In this document: piece by piece, positions 1 through 7,503 of the stretch
Layout: each line of letters opens with the position of its first letter
How positions within the stretch are numbered: position 1 is the first letter of the stretch
From: Halomarina litorea
GTDB lineage: Archaea; Halobacteriota; Halobacteria; Halobacteriales; Haloarculaceae
DNA length: 64,000 nt
NCBI RefSeq assembly: GCF_024227715.1
Contig: NZ_CP100448.1
Coordinates: 1,240,001 to 1,304,000, forward strand
Direction of reading: 5' to 3'
The notes under the pieces: model-generated
The model's input: only the letters and a program-made list of their open reading frames with translations
Told to the model about the DNA's origin: nothing
Databases searched by the model: none
Program-made: the position numbers and the translations under genes

Positions 1-367
1 GCGTCCCGGGGATGTCGCCCGCGGCCACGGCACCCGCGAGCGCGAGCACCGGGTCGGGCGCGGCGTCGAGTTGCTCGGCCGTCGCGTGGGCGGTGATCGA
101 GAGCGGGGGGGCGACCGAGCAGTCGCCTCCCGCGTGGCCGACGGTCACGGTGAGGTCGGCCTCCGTGGTCGGGTCGGGGTGCCGGGTGACGCTCGCGTGG
201 AACGCGACGCCGTGGCTGGCGAGCGCGTCGGCGAGCAGTCCCGTCGCCGCGAGGGCGTCGCCGTCGGGCGTCGCGAGCAGGCGAACGAACTCGCTGTCGC
301 GACACCGGTCGGCGACGCTGGCGGCGGTGGCGTCCGGCTCCGATTCCGACTCACGGGCGGCCGACAT
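1..367 (-). CDS. DHH/RecJ-like phosphoesterase, N-terminal part (cut by window edge)
   Basis: The frame is open from an ATG at 367 to the window edge, giving 122 residues with no stop. The visible part begins MSAARESESEPDATAASVAD and contains PDGDALAATGLLADAL (about residues 33-48), which resembles the first motif of DHH-family proteins, where a D-x-D-(A/G) segment binds metal, followed by a second segment with a VTVGHAGGDC pattern. RecJ-like DHH nucleases are often encoded next to archaeal S15. The start lies only 3 bp after the S15 stop, so the two genes are very likely one operon and translationally linked. The catalytic core lies outside the window, so the family call rests on the N-terminus and on context. 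Confidence 0.55.
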   Translation of the reverse strand, partial: MSAARESESEPDATAASVADRCRDSEFVRLLATPDGDALAATGLLADALASHGVAFHASVTRHPDPTTEADLTVTVGHAGGDCSVAPPLSITAHATAEQLDAAPDPVLALAGAVAAGDIPGT

Positions 368-370
368 CCC

Positions 371-835
371 TTATTCGAGGAGCCGCTGTGCGGCGGCGTA
401 GGAGTACTTGAAGTCCTCGGCGAGGACGTCGCCGCGGTAGTAGTCCACTAGCCGGCGGACCTTCGACTCCGTGTTCTGGAGCGCGCGCTTGTTCTGACTG
501 TCGCCGGGGTGCTCCTCCATGTGTTCGCGGAGGCGGACGGCCCGGGCCAGCAGGTTGCGGAGGTCCTCGGGGAGGTCCTCGCCGGCGTCGTGCTCGTCGA
601 GAATCTCGGTGACCTTCTTGCCCGTCGCGAGCTTCACGTTCGGGACCGGCGTGCCCTGAACGCCCTCGTCGCGCAACTTCATGCCGATCTGGCTCGGGTC
701 GTGGCCCTGCTCTGCCAGTTCGACGACGCGCTCTTCGACGGCGCCGCTGTCTACGTCGCTCCACTCCGGTGGTTCGTCTGCCGCGGGGCGGTCCGAACCG
801 GACGACCCTCGACGGCGGGTGTGCATTCGTGCCAT
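371..835 (-). CDS. rps15: 30S ribosomal protein S15
   Basis: This 154-residue protein is the archaeal/eukaryotic type S15 (S13e-like), a primary binder of 16S rRNA in the small-subunit platform. It starts MARMHTRRRGSSGSD and has the archaeal N-terminal extension of about 65 residues (acidic, with an EWSDV segment). The core S15 helices follow and carry DPSQIGMKLRDEGVQG, LLARAVRLREHMEEHPGD and the NKRALQNTESKVRRLVDYYR helix. An ATG 71 codons further upstream keeps the same frame, but the added residues do not look like the family, so the start at 835 was chosen. The downstream RecJ-like gene follows after 3 bp. Confidence 0.97.
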   Translation of the reverse strand: MARMHTRRRGSSGSDRPAADEPPEWSDVDSGAVEERVVELAEQGHDPSQIGMKLRDEGVQGTPVPNVKLATGKKVTEILDEHDAGEDLPEDLRNLLARAVRLREHMEEHPGDSQNKRALQNTESKVRRLVDYYRGDVLAEDFKYSYAAAQRLLE

Positions 836-1113
836 AGCTAGGATTGGAACCGCACGAACCGCTGCGGGCCTGTCGGCCCAGTGCACTTCCGCACTCCCAG
901 AGCCGCGGGGTGGGGCGGAGCCCCGAAACGAGTCACCCGCGGCGATGTCGGATATGCGGCCGTACTGTTCCCACCGAACGCTGGGGCCGAGGCGCACAAA
1001 ACGGTTACTATGTGGTCGATAGATTTCGCGGAGAGCCCCGGACGGCACGCCCTCGCACGGCCCCCGTCGCTTCGATGGGGTTAAGTGAGGGGATTGGGTA
1101 GAGAGGGTTGCGA

Positions 1114-1185
1114 GGGCTCGTAGATCAGTGGTAGATCACTCCCTTGGCATGGGAGAGGCCCCGGGTTCAAATCCCGGCGAGTCCA
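1114..1185 (+). tRNA. tRNA-Ala (anticodon GGC)
   Basis: The gene is 72 nt with a complete cloverleaf. Acceptor strands GGGCTCG and CGAGTCC pair with a G3-T70 wobble, the identity element of alanine tRNAs. The anticodon loop TTGGCAT gives GGC. The T arm is CCGGGTTCAAATCCCGG, and the discriminator base is A1185. CCA is not encoded. A TATA-like GGTTAAGT lies about 30 bp upstream (1078-1085). Confidence 0.97.
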
Positions 1186-1257
1186 CTTCCTTTCGTTCGC
1201 TTCGCTCACTTCGGTCAGTGGACTCGCCTGAGTCCCGTTCGCTGACGCTCACGTGAC

Positions 1258-1408
1258 TCCCGGCGAGTCCATCGGGTTTTCCGACGAACCACCTTGCGAG
1301 CACCGCGGAGCGTGTGCTCGCCACCTCGTGAGTCGGAAATCGATAACGCGAGACGGGGAACCCCAGTCGCTCACTCTGTTCGCTCCCTGCTTCAAATCCC
1401 GGCGAGTC
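1258..1408 (+). repeat. Two partial copies of the tRNA-Ala 3' end
   Basis: Positions 1258-1271 repeat 14 nt of the tRNA 3' end (TCCCGGCGAGTCCA). Positions 1391-1408 repeat 18 nt (TTCAAATCCCGGCGAGTC), identical to tRNA positions 1166-1183. Such copies downstream of a tRNA are what integrative elements leave as attachment sites. The DNA between them is short, holds no integrase, and contains the TTCGTTCGCTTCGCTCAC-type simple sequence common near haloarchaeal tRNAs. A small hairpin, GGACTC-GCCT-GAGTCC, sits at 1220-1235. The roughly 300 bp from the tRNA to the next gene shows no other coding signal. Confidence 0.75.
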
Positions 1409-1483
1409 TACTGACGTTCTCACGGGCACGATACGAGCGAGCGCCAGCGAGACGCACGGCGTCTCGTTTTCCAACGGCGCGCG

Positions 1484-1624
1484 TCACTTCCGCTGCTCGG
1501 AGACCTCCGCGATTCCGGCGGTCGCCGAGCAGTTTGGGCAGGCGAACACCCGCCCGTCGGCGTCACTGAACACCGTCACGAACCGCTGCGAGACGTGCGC
1601 GTCGCAGTGTCCACACTTCGGCAT
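1484..1624 (-). CDS. Small CxxC zinc-finger-like protein (DUF7563-like)
   Basis: This 46-residue protein begins MPKCGHCDAHVSQRFVTVFS and ends with ACPNCSATAGIAEVSEQRK. Two CxxC pairs (C4/C7 and C33/C36) are spaced as in a zinc ribbon. Very similar short proteins are common in haloarchaea, where I associate them with DUF7563; their function is unknown. The longer open frame upstream of this Met lacks conservation, so the ATG at 1624 was taken. The preceding gene ends only 4 bp upstream, which supports co-transcription with the other small Cys protein and the HalOD1 protein. A role in nucleic-acid or protein binding is only inference. Confidence 0.85.
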   Translation of the reverse strand: MPKCGHCDAHVSQRFVTVFSDADGRVFACPNCSATAGIAEVSEQRK

Positions 1625-1628
1625 CGCG

Positions 1629-1838
1629 TCAGTCCTCCTCCACCCTCGCGCTGGTGGTCCCCGCCCCGTCCCGGTCGGCGGCCGTGACCCAGAGACGCAG
1701 ACACGTCTGGGTGCAGAACGAACGGAGCGTGGTACCGCCCTCGTTCCACGACGTGTGAACGGGGTACCAGACGTCCTTCTCCAGCGGACGGTGACATCGA
1801 GCGCACTCGTCGAGCCACGAGTCCGGGCCCTCACCCAT
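1629..1838 (-). CDS. Small Cys-rich protein, zinc-finger-like (DUF7576-like)
   Basis: The 69-residue product starts MGEGPDSWLDECARCHRPLE and carries CARC at residues 12-15 and a second pair in SFCTQTCLRLW (about residues 42-46), the C-x2-C plus C-x3-C pattern expected for one zinc site. The layout (finger, a short hydrophobic and aromatic middle, and a second knuckle followed by an aromatic residue) resembles the haloarchaeal DUF7576 group. Its start overlaps the end of the HalOD1 gene by 8 nt, and the next small zinc protein begins 4 bp after its stop, so three genes form one unit. Function unknown. Confidence 0.75.
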   Translation of the reverse strand: MGEGPDSWLDECARCHRPLEKDVWYPVHTSWNEGGTTLRSFCTQTCLRLWVTAADRDGAGTTSARVEED

Positions 1839-2223
1839 CGACGACCTCGGCCGTGACGAGTCCCGTCGACGACACCGTCACGTACAGCGGTTCGTAGGGG
1901 AACCCGACCTCGACGCGCGATTCGGCGTTCCGGAGGAGGGTGACTAGAGCGTCGAGGTCGACCGCGGAACCGAGCGGTTCCATGGTCAGCGCGCTCTCGT
2001 TCAGGAGCGAGGCGACGAACTCGGCGAGGACGGCCCCGACTGCGTCCTCCTCCTCGAAGAGGGCTGGCGCCACGCGCAAGCGTTCTACCGGCCCGTCGGT
2101 ATCGTACCTCTCCGTGCGGTCGATGGTGCCGACGGAGTCTCGCGGTTCGGGTGCGTCCGTGTCCCCTCCGAACCCAGAAGGGAACCGGCGAGAACGGGGG
2201 TAGCTTCGAGAGCGAAGTTCCAT
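1831..2223 (-). CDS. HalOD1 output-domain protein
   Basis: The 130-residue protein has a charged, probably flexible N-terminus of about 50 residues. A compact domain of about 75 residues follows, with the HalOD1 signature: a helix ending LTMEPLGSAVDLDALVTLLR, then the beta hairpin VEVGFPYEPLYVTVSSTGLV. HalOD1 is a haloarchaeal domain found alone or at the end of signalling proteins and proposed as an output module; its target is unknown. The gene is divergent from the MEDS/bat regulator at 2446 and leads the small zinc-protein genes, so it may take part in the same response. That link is inference. Confidence 0.8.
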   Translation of the reverse strand: MELRSRSYPRSRRFPSGFGGDTDAPEPRDSVGTIDRTERYDTDGPVERLRVAPALFEEEDAVGAVLAEFVASLLNESALTMEPLGSAVDLDALVTLLRNAESRVEVGFPYEPLYVTVSSTGLVTAEVVDG

Positions 2224-2445
2224 TGGCTAGAGAGACGTCCCGTCCTTGGTCTCGCTTTACCCTCTCCTCATCGGCCCCGGCGGACGGGTGCCTATCAGCA
2301 TAGGTTCGAGCACGGCAGGGGGACGAATCCACTCGGTACCGGACGTCCGTTCTCGTGTCCCCCCAACTATTTGTATCTGGAACAGGAACACATAAGATAT
2401 TCGCGCAGCTCACGTGATGTCTTACCAGATCCCCTCTTCGTGGCC

Positions 2446-4863
2446 ATGAACGGGTCGGGGGAAGAGACGGCACCCCACGACTCGCAGACGTCTCCCAGCG
2501 GACCCACCAACCACCTCGCACTGGTCTTCGAGACCCCTCGAGAGCAACTCGCGGGGGTCATCCCGTTCGTCAGAGCGGGGCTCAACCGGGGTGAACGCGT
2601 CATGTACGTCGCCCACGAGACGCCCCGTGACTCGCTTCTCACGTCGTTTCGGGAAGCGGGCATCGACGTCGACGCGGCACTCGAGGCGGATGACCTCAGC
2701 GTCCACTCGACCGACGAGCAGTACGACGGGGGGACGTTCGACCCCGACGCGATGATATCGTTCCTCGACGAGACGGCGCGCGCCGCCGTCCACGACGACG
2801 GGTACGATGGATTGCGCATCACCGGCGAGATGACGTGGGCGCTGGAGGCCGACGAGTCGACGCTCGCTCACCTGGTGGAGTACGAGGGCAAGCTCAACGA
2901 CTTCTACCCGGACAAGCCGGTCGTCGGGCTCTGCCAGTACGACCGCACGCGCTTCCCCGGGGAGTTGCTCCACGACATCATCCGGGCGCACCCCCACCAG
3001 GTGTACGACGCGACGGTCACGCAGAACCTCTCGTATCTTCCGCCCGACGAGTTCTTCGCGACCGAACGGGGCTCGGTCGACGCGGCAGACGTCGTCGACC
3101 TCCACCTCGACCGTCTCAGGACCCAGAGCCAGCGCGACCACCACAAGGAGACGCTCTCGACGCTCGCCGAGTCGAGTCACCAGTTCCTGTCGGGTGACGC
3201 CGACGCCGTCCTCGAGCGGGCGGTGAAGACGATCGGTACCGTGGCGTCACCCTCGCTGGTCGCCGGGTTCGTCTACGACGACGCGACGGACTCGCTCGAA
3301 GCGAACACCGTCTGGACTCCCCAGAGCGTCGACACGGACGATGTCTCGTTGCCCGACCGCTATCGAGAGGCCCTCTGGGAGGCGTACGTCGCGGGAGAGG
3401 ATATCGTCGTGTCGAACAGTCAGCCGTCCGAGCGACTGCCTGCACTGGACGTGGTGCTCCAGAGCGGTGTGGTGTCACCACTCGGTCGACACGGCGTCCT
3501 GTTCGTCGCGTCGACACGGGCCACAGCGTTCGACGAGGCGGCGGTCGAAGCCATCCAGACCGTCGCCCACTCGGCGGTGGCCGGCCTCGACCGCGTGGAG
3601 AACGAACGGGACCTCGCCGAGCAGAACGCGCAGCTTCAGCAGCTCGACCGCATCAACCGGACGATTCGCCGCATCGACCAGGCGCTCGTTCGTGCCACGA
3701 GTCGCGCAGAGATCGAAGAAGCCGTCTGCTCCCTGCTGGCCGGGGCCGACTCCTACGAGTTCGCCTGGATCGGTGGCACGGACCCACTCACCGGTCGCGT
3801 TCGACCGCGAGAGTGGGCGGGGTCGGGGGTGGCGTATCTCGACGAACTGTATCCGGAACCGGGGGACGACGACCGGAGCGAAGGGGGAGCGACGACCGGG
3901 ACGAACGACGTTCCGACGCCGACGCGCGTTGCGCTCGACCAGAACGAGCCACAGTACGTCCCGAACGCTCTCACCGTCGTCGGGTTCGACGAGTGGCGAC
4001 GGGTCGCGCTCGAGAACGGACACAAGTCCGTGCTGAGTGTCCCACTCGTCCACGAGAAGGGCCACCCGGAGGGCGTGTTGAACGTCTACCAGGCGACGCC
4101 CAACGGGATGAACCAGATGGAGCGGACCGTCTTGCAGGAACTCGGGGCGACGATCGCCTACGCCATCGACGCGACCGAGACGAAAGCGAGCCTCCGGACG
4201 AACCGCGTGACCGAGGTCAGCTATCGGTTGGCCGCCGAGAACAACCCGTTGCATCAGTTCGCGGCCCGCCTCGACAGCGAGGTCGACGTCAAGACGATCG
4301 TGCCGATGGACGGAGATTCGGTTCGGCTCTTTCTCACCGTCCCCGGGAACGACGCCGACGAGGTCCTCGCGGTCGGCGAACGCGCCAACAGCATCTCGTC
4401 GATTCGCCGAATCTCCGACCGGGAGGGGGCGTCGCTGTTCGAAGCCATCCTCGACGAGGACCACGTGATTCCACCGACCGTTCGGGCATTCAACGGGGTG
4501 GTGACGGAGGTGGCGGCGACGCCCGACGCCGTGACGGTCGTCGTCGACCTCCCGGCGAGTGCCAACGTCCGTGCGTTCGCCGACGAACTCGTCGCGGAGC
4601 AGTCGACGGCGTCCGTCGAGTCGATTCGCCGCGTCGAACAGCCACTTCAGACGCGCGAGTCGTTCTACAGCTCCGTCGAGGACCGACTGACGGAGCGCCA
4701 GTTGGAGGCGCTGCGGCTCGCGTACCACAACGGCTACTTCGAGTGGCCCCGGGAGAGCACGGCGACGGAGGTGGCGACGGCGATGGGGGTCGCACAGCCG
4801 ACGTTCACGGGCCACCTCCGGGTCGGCGAGCGGAAGGTGTTCGAACTCCTGTTCGAGGACTGA
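2446..4863 (+). CDS. MEDS-GAF sensor with bacterio-opsin-activator (bat) HTH
   Basis: The 805-residue protein is a likely one-component regulator. Residues about 20-190 form a MEDS sensory domain (LVFETPREQLAGVIPFVRAG, then a TGEMTWAL segment). Two GAF domains follow (about 225-370 and 400-570), then a bat-type region. A C-terminal HTH_10 starts at LTERQLEALRLAYHNGYFEW and ends with the DNA-binding TFTGHLRVGERKVFELLFED. Bat-family proteins activate haloarchaeal genes in response to oxygen, light or redox state. The frame opens at 2371, but the ATG at 2446 was chosen because the MEDS domain begins soon after it and a TATA-like CATAAGATAT lies near 2390. It faces glpC tail to tail. Ligand and targets are not visible. 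Confidence 0.88.
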   Translation: MNGSGEETAPHDSQTSPSGPTNHLALVFETPREQLAGVIPFVRAGLNRGERVMYVAHETPRDSLLTSFREAGIDVDAALEADDLSVHSTDEQYDGGTFDPDAMISFLDETARAAVHDDGYDGLRITGEMTWALEADESTLAHLVEYEGKLNDFYPDKPVVGLCQYDRTRFPGELLHDIIRAHPHQVYDATVTQNLSYLPPDEFFATERGSVDAADVVDLHLDRLRTQSQRDHHKETLSTLAESSHQFLSGDADAVLERAVKTIGTVASPSLVAGFVYDDATDSLEANTVWTPQSVDTDDVSLPDRYREALWEAYVAGEDIVVSNSQPSERLPALDVVLQSGVVSPLGRHGVLFVASTRATAFDEAAVEAIQTVAHSAVAGLDRVENERDLAEQNAQLQQLDRINRTIRRIDQALVRATSRAEIEEAVCSLLAGADSYEFAWIGGTDPLTGRVRPREWAGSGVAYLDELYPEPGDDDRSEGGATTGTNDVPTPTRVALDQNEPQYVPNALTVVGFDEWRRVALENGHKSVLSVPLVHEKGHPEGVLNVYQATPNGMNQMERTVLQELGATIAYAIDATETKASLRTNRVTEVSYRLAAENNPLHQFAARLDSEVDVKTIVPMDGDSVRLFLTVPGNDADEVLAVGERANSISSIRRISDREGASLFEAILDEDHVIPPTVRAFNGVVTEVAATPDAVTVVVDLPASANVRAFADELVAEQSTASVESIRRVEQPLQTRESFYSSVEDRLTERQLEALRLAYHNGYFEWPRESTATEVATAMGVAQPTFTGHLRVGERKVFELLFED

Positions 4864-4873
4864 CTACTACTGT

Positions 4874-6247
4874 TCACTCCACCAGTGCCGCCTCCAGCAC
4901 CTCCAGCGGGTGGCAAATCTCGTAGCCGGTCCCGTGGTTCATCTGCATGGCGCAGGTGGGGCACTCGGTCATTCCCGTCTCGCCTTCGGCGGCCTCCATG
5001 TGCTCGAACATCTCCTCGCCGATCGCCATCGAGGTGTCGTAGTTCTCGGTCTTCCACCCGTAGGTCCCCGAGATTCCCGAACAGGAGTCGCCCACGTCCT
5101 CGACGTCCACCCCCCGGAGGTCGTCGAACAGTTCGACGGCCTGCCGTTCGAGGCCTTGGTTGCGGGCGTGACAGGGCGCGTGGTACGCGAGGTCCGGGAA
5201 CTCGACGTCCGCGGCGGCGACGTCCCCGCGCAGGTCCTCGTGGATGCGCAGGAACTCCAGGGCCTCGTAGGTGTGGGCGGCCACCTCCTCCGTGCCCTCG
5301 AAGTCGAACAGTTCGGGGTACTCCTGTCGGAGCGCCATCGAACAGGAGGTACACGAGCAGACCACGTCGTAGCCGCGTTCGACGAGGGCGTGGAACGTCT
5401 CGACGTTGAACCGGGCGGCCCGGCGGGCGTCGTCCAGCATCCCGTTGGCGAACATCGGCGTGCCCGAACAGCGCTGATCGGGGACAGCCACCTCGTAGCC
5501 GTACGACTCGAAGACCCGGACCATCGCCTTCGCGACGTGGGGCGTGTTGAAGTTCGAGTAGTCGCCGTGGAAGTATGCCACCTTCCTGTCGGCGTCCTCG
5601 GGGAGGTCCCGTCGCGTGCGCGCCCGCCTCGCCCGGCGGCGCGACCCGGCGTCGCCGCCCCGGTCGTCCCACCACTCGCGGAACGTCTCGTCCGCGAACT
5701 CGGGGAACTCGCGTTCGGCCGTGACGCCGAACAGGCGGTCGTTCAGGTAGCGGGTGACCCGCGACCCCATCACGAGGTTCGTGAGGCGGGGGACCTTCGA
5801 CCCGAGGCGGGCGAGGATGCCGTAGTTCGACAGCACGCGGTTGCGCCAGTACTTCAGCGAGCGCTTGCTGACGTGGCGTTCGACGTACTCGGCGCGGGCG
5901 GTGTTGTGCATCTGCGAGAGGGGCACCCCGGAGGGACAGGCGTCGTCACAGCGCATGCAGTTCGAGCACTTCGACACCGAGGGGTCGATGTCGTGGTCGC
6001 CCTGTCGCTTGAGTCGCCACTGCTCCGGCCCCTGAAACTTCGGGCCGGGGAACTCGTCGTCCACCTCGGCGACGGGACAGGAGACGTCACACGACGAGCA
6101 CTTGTAGCAGTTGTCCGACCCCGGCCGGAGGTCCGGTTCGCCGCCGGCCAGCGACCCCGGGTCCCCGAAGACGTAGGTCCAGTCGTCCGTCGTTTCCCCG
6201 TCCGCACTCGCGTCGTCCGCGTTCGTGTTCGTGTCTGGTGTGCTCAT
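4874..6247 (-). CDS. glpC: Anaerobic glycerol-3-phosphate dehydrogenase subunit C
   Basis: The 457-residue protein is the iron-sulfur subunit that passes electrons from GlpAB to the membrane quinone pool. It has two 4Fe-4S motifs (C47/C50/C53/C57 and C94/C97/C100/C104). Two CCG-type cysteine domains follow, with cysteines visible in VCSCTSCSMALRQ, HAPCHARNQG, DSCSGISGTYG and TECPTCAMQMNHGTG. An Arg-rich linker at about residues 205-220 is typical of haloarchaeal versions. Its ATG overlaps the glpB stop by 4 nt (ATGA), which means coupled translation. It is the last gene of the glpABC operon and converges with the MEDS/bat gene 10 bp away. Confidence 0.95.
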   Translation of the reverse strand: MSTPDTNTNADDASADGETTDDWTYVFGDPGSLAGGEPDLRPGSDNCYKCSSCDVSCPVAEVDDEFPGPKFQGPEQWRLKRQGDHDIDPSVSKCSNCMRCDDACPSGVPLSQMHNTARAEYVERHVSKRSLKYWRNRVLSNYGILARLGSKVPRLTNLVMGSRVTRYLNDRLFGVTAEREFPEFADETFREWWDDRGGDAGSRRRARRARTRRDLPEDADRKVAYFHGDYSNFNTPHVAKAMVRVFESYGYEVAVPDQRCSGTPMFANGMLDDARRAARFNVETFHALVERGYDVVCSCTSCSMALRQEYPELFDFEGTEEVAAHTYEALEFLRIHEDLRGDVAAADVEFPDLAYHAPCHARNQGLERQAVELFDDLRGVDVEDVGDSCSGISGTYGWKTENYDTSMAIGEEMFEHMEAAEGETGMTECPTCAMQMNHGTGYEICHPLEVLEAALVE

Positions 6248-7500
6248 GTCGCCTCCTCGCCGGCCAGTCGGCCGGCGGTGTATCCCGTCGCCAGCGAGAC
6301 GCCGCTGCCGGACTTCTCGGCGGCGATGTCGGCTCCGCCAACGACGCCGCCCGCGGCCCGCAGGTTCGCGTACTCCACCGCGCCCGTCGCGTCCAGCGGT
6401 CGGGCCTCGTCGTCCACGACGACGCCGAACCGGGCGAACGCGTGGTCGCCGTAGGCCGCCGCCGCCGACCAGTCGTAGCGGTCCTCCGGGTGCGGGACGT
6501 GACAGTCGAACACCCGTTCGCGGACCGCCCCACGGCCCGACCCGATGCCCTTCCCGACCAGTCCGCCCGTCGCGAGGACGTACTGGGCGGCGGCGTAGGG
6601 CACTGCCGTGTGGACGTGTTCGACCGTCACCGTCTCGATGCGCCCGTCCTCGCTCGTCGCGTCCACGACGGGGGTGCCCGTCTCGATGCGCACGCCCGCC
6701 TCGTCGAGGGCGCGGTACAACTGGTCGGCCAGTCGCATCCCCGGCAGGGAGGGCGGCCCCATCGGCACCTCGAAGACGGCTGCGTCAAGGGCGTCCGAGA
6801 GGTCACGCCGAACCGCCGGCCCCTCGTCGTGCCCCAGTATCGCGGGGAAGCCGACCCGTTCGGCCCCGCCGAGGTGGGGTTTCACCGACTCGACGAGCGC
6901 CGACAGCGCGTCCGACTCGCCCTCGACGCCCTCGTCCAGTACGTCCGCGTAGCGCGTCACCGTCGCGTCCGCCCGCAGGTCGGCGGGGAACGGGAGCGTG
7001 ACGCCTCGGACGTCGAACGGGACGCCCGCCCGGTCGAGGTGGGCCGCCGCCCGCGGCGCGTCGAAGTCCGTGAGCGTCTCGAAGCCCACGAGCACGGTGT
7101 CGTCGGGAGCGCTCGCCAGTCCCGGCGCGACCGACTCGGGGTACCGGGCGGTGGGTTTGACCGACCCGCCGTGGGTGGGCACGAGAGCGTTCGCGTCGGT
7201 GTGTGCCCCGAGATAGCCCTCGACCACCTCGTCGAACAGGCCGAGGCCCGCCCGGAGGGCGTCCACACCGAGCGTCCGATACGGGTGTCCCTCGGGGAGG
7301 TCTCTCACGGCGCCGAACGGGTCGGCGACGAGGCTCCCATCGACGGCGCCGAGGGCGTCGACGAGTCCGGTCGCCTGCCGGAGCGTGCTCTCCTTGTGGG
7401 AGACGAGTCGCACCCGCGCGCCCTCGCGCGCGGCGGCGAGAGCGGCCGTCGCGCCCGCGAGTCCGCCCCCGACGACGAGGACGTCGTCCTCGATGGCCAC
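6244..7500 (-). CDS. glpB: Anaerobic glycerol-3-phosphate dehydrogenase subunit B
   Basis: The 418-residue flavoprotein starts MAIEDDVLVVGGGLAGATAA, a clear Rossmann FAD/FMN-binding motif (VVGGGLAGA, residues 8-16). Near the C-terminus it has the second nucleotide-binding stretch, AAGGVVGGADIAAEKSGSGV. GlpB links the catalytic subunit GlpA to the Fe-S subunit GlpC. It lies 3 bp after glpA and overlaps glpC by 4 nt, so the complex is made from one transcript. Length and gene order agree with known haloarchaeal glpABC operons. Confidence 0.94.
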   Translation of the reverse strand: MAIEDDVLVVGGGLAGATAALAAAREGARVRLVSHKESTLRQATGLVDALGAVDGSLVADPFGAVRDLPEGHPYRTLGVDALRAGLGLFDEVVEGYLGAHTDANALVPTHGGSVKPTARYPESVAPGLASAPDDTVLVGFETLTDFDAPRAAAHLDRAGVPFDVRGVTLPFPADLRADATVTRYADVLDEGVEGESDALSALVESVKPHLGGAERVGFPAILGHDEGPAVRRDLSDALDAAVFEVPMGPPSLPGMRLADQLYRALDEAGVRIETGTPVVDATSEDGRIETVTVEHVHTAVPYAAAQYVLATGGLVGKGIGSGRGAVRERVFDCHVPHPEDRYDWSAAAAYGDHAFARFGVVVDDEARPLDATGAVEYANLRAAGGVVGGADIAAEKSGSGVSLATGYTAGRLAGEEAT

Positions 7501-7503
7501 GGG

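Noticed and set aside
1220-1235. Hairpin GGACTC-GCCT-GAGTCC as a terminator of tRNA-Ala.
   Set aside because: There is no T-run after it, and archaeal tRNA terminators are usually T-runs; it is noted only as local structure.
2371-2445. Upstream start of the MEDS/bat regulator.
   Set aside because: The extra residues precede the conserved start and lie where a TATA-like element is expected; the ATG at 2446 fits better.
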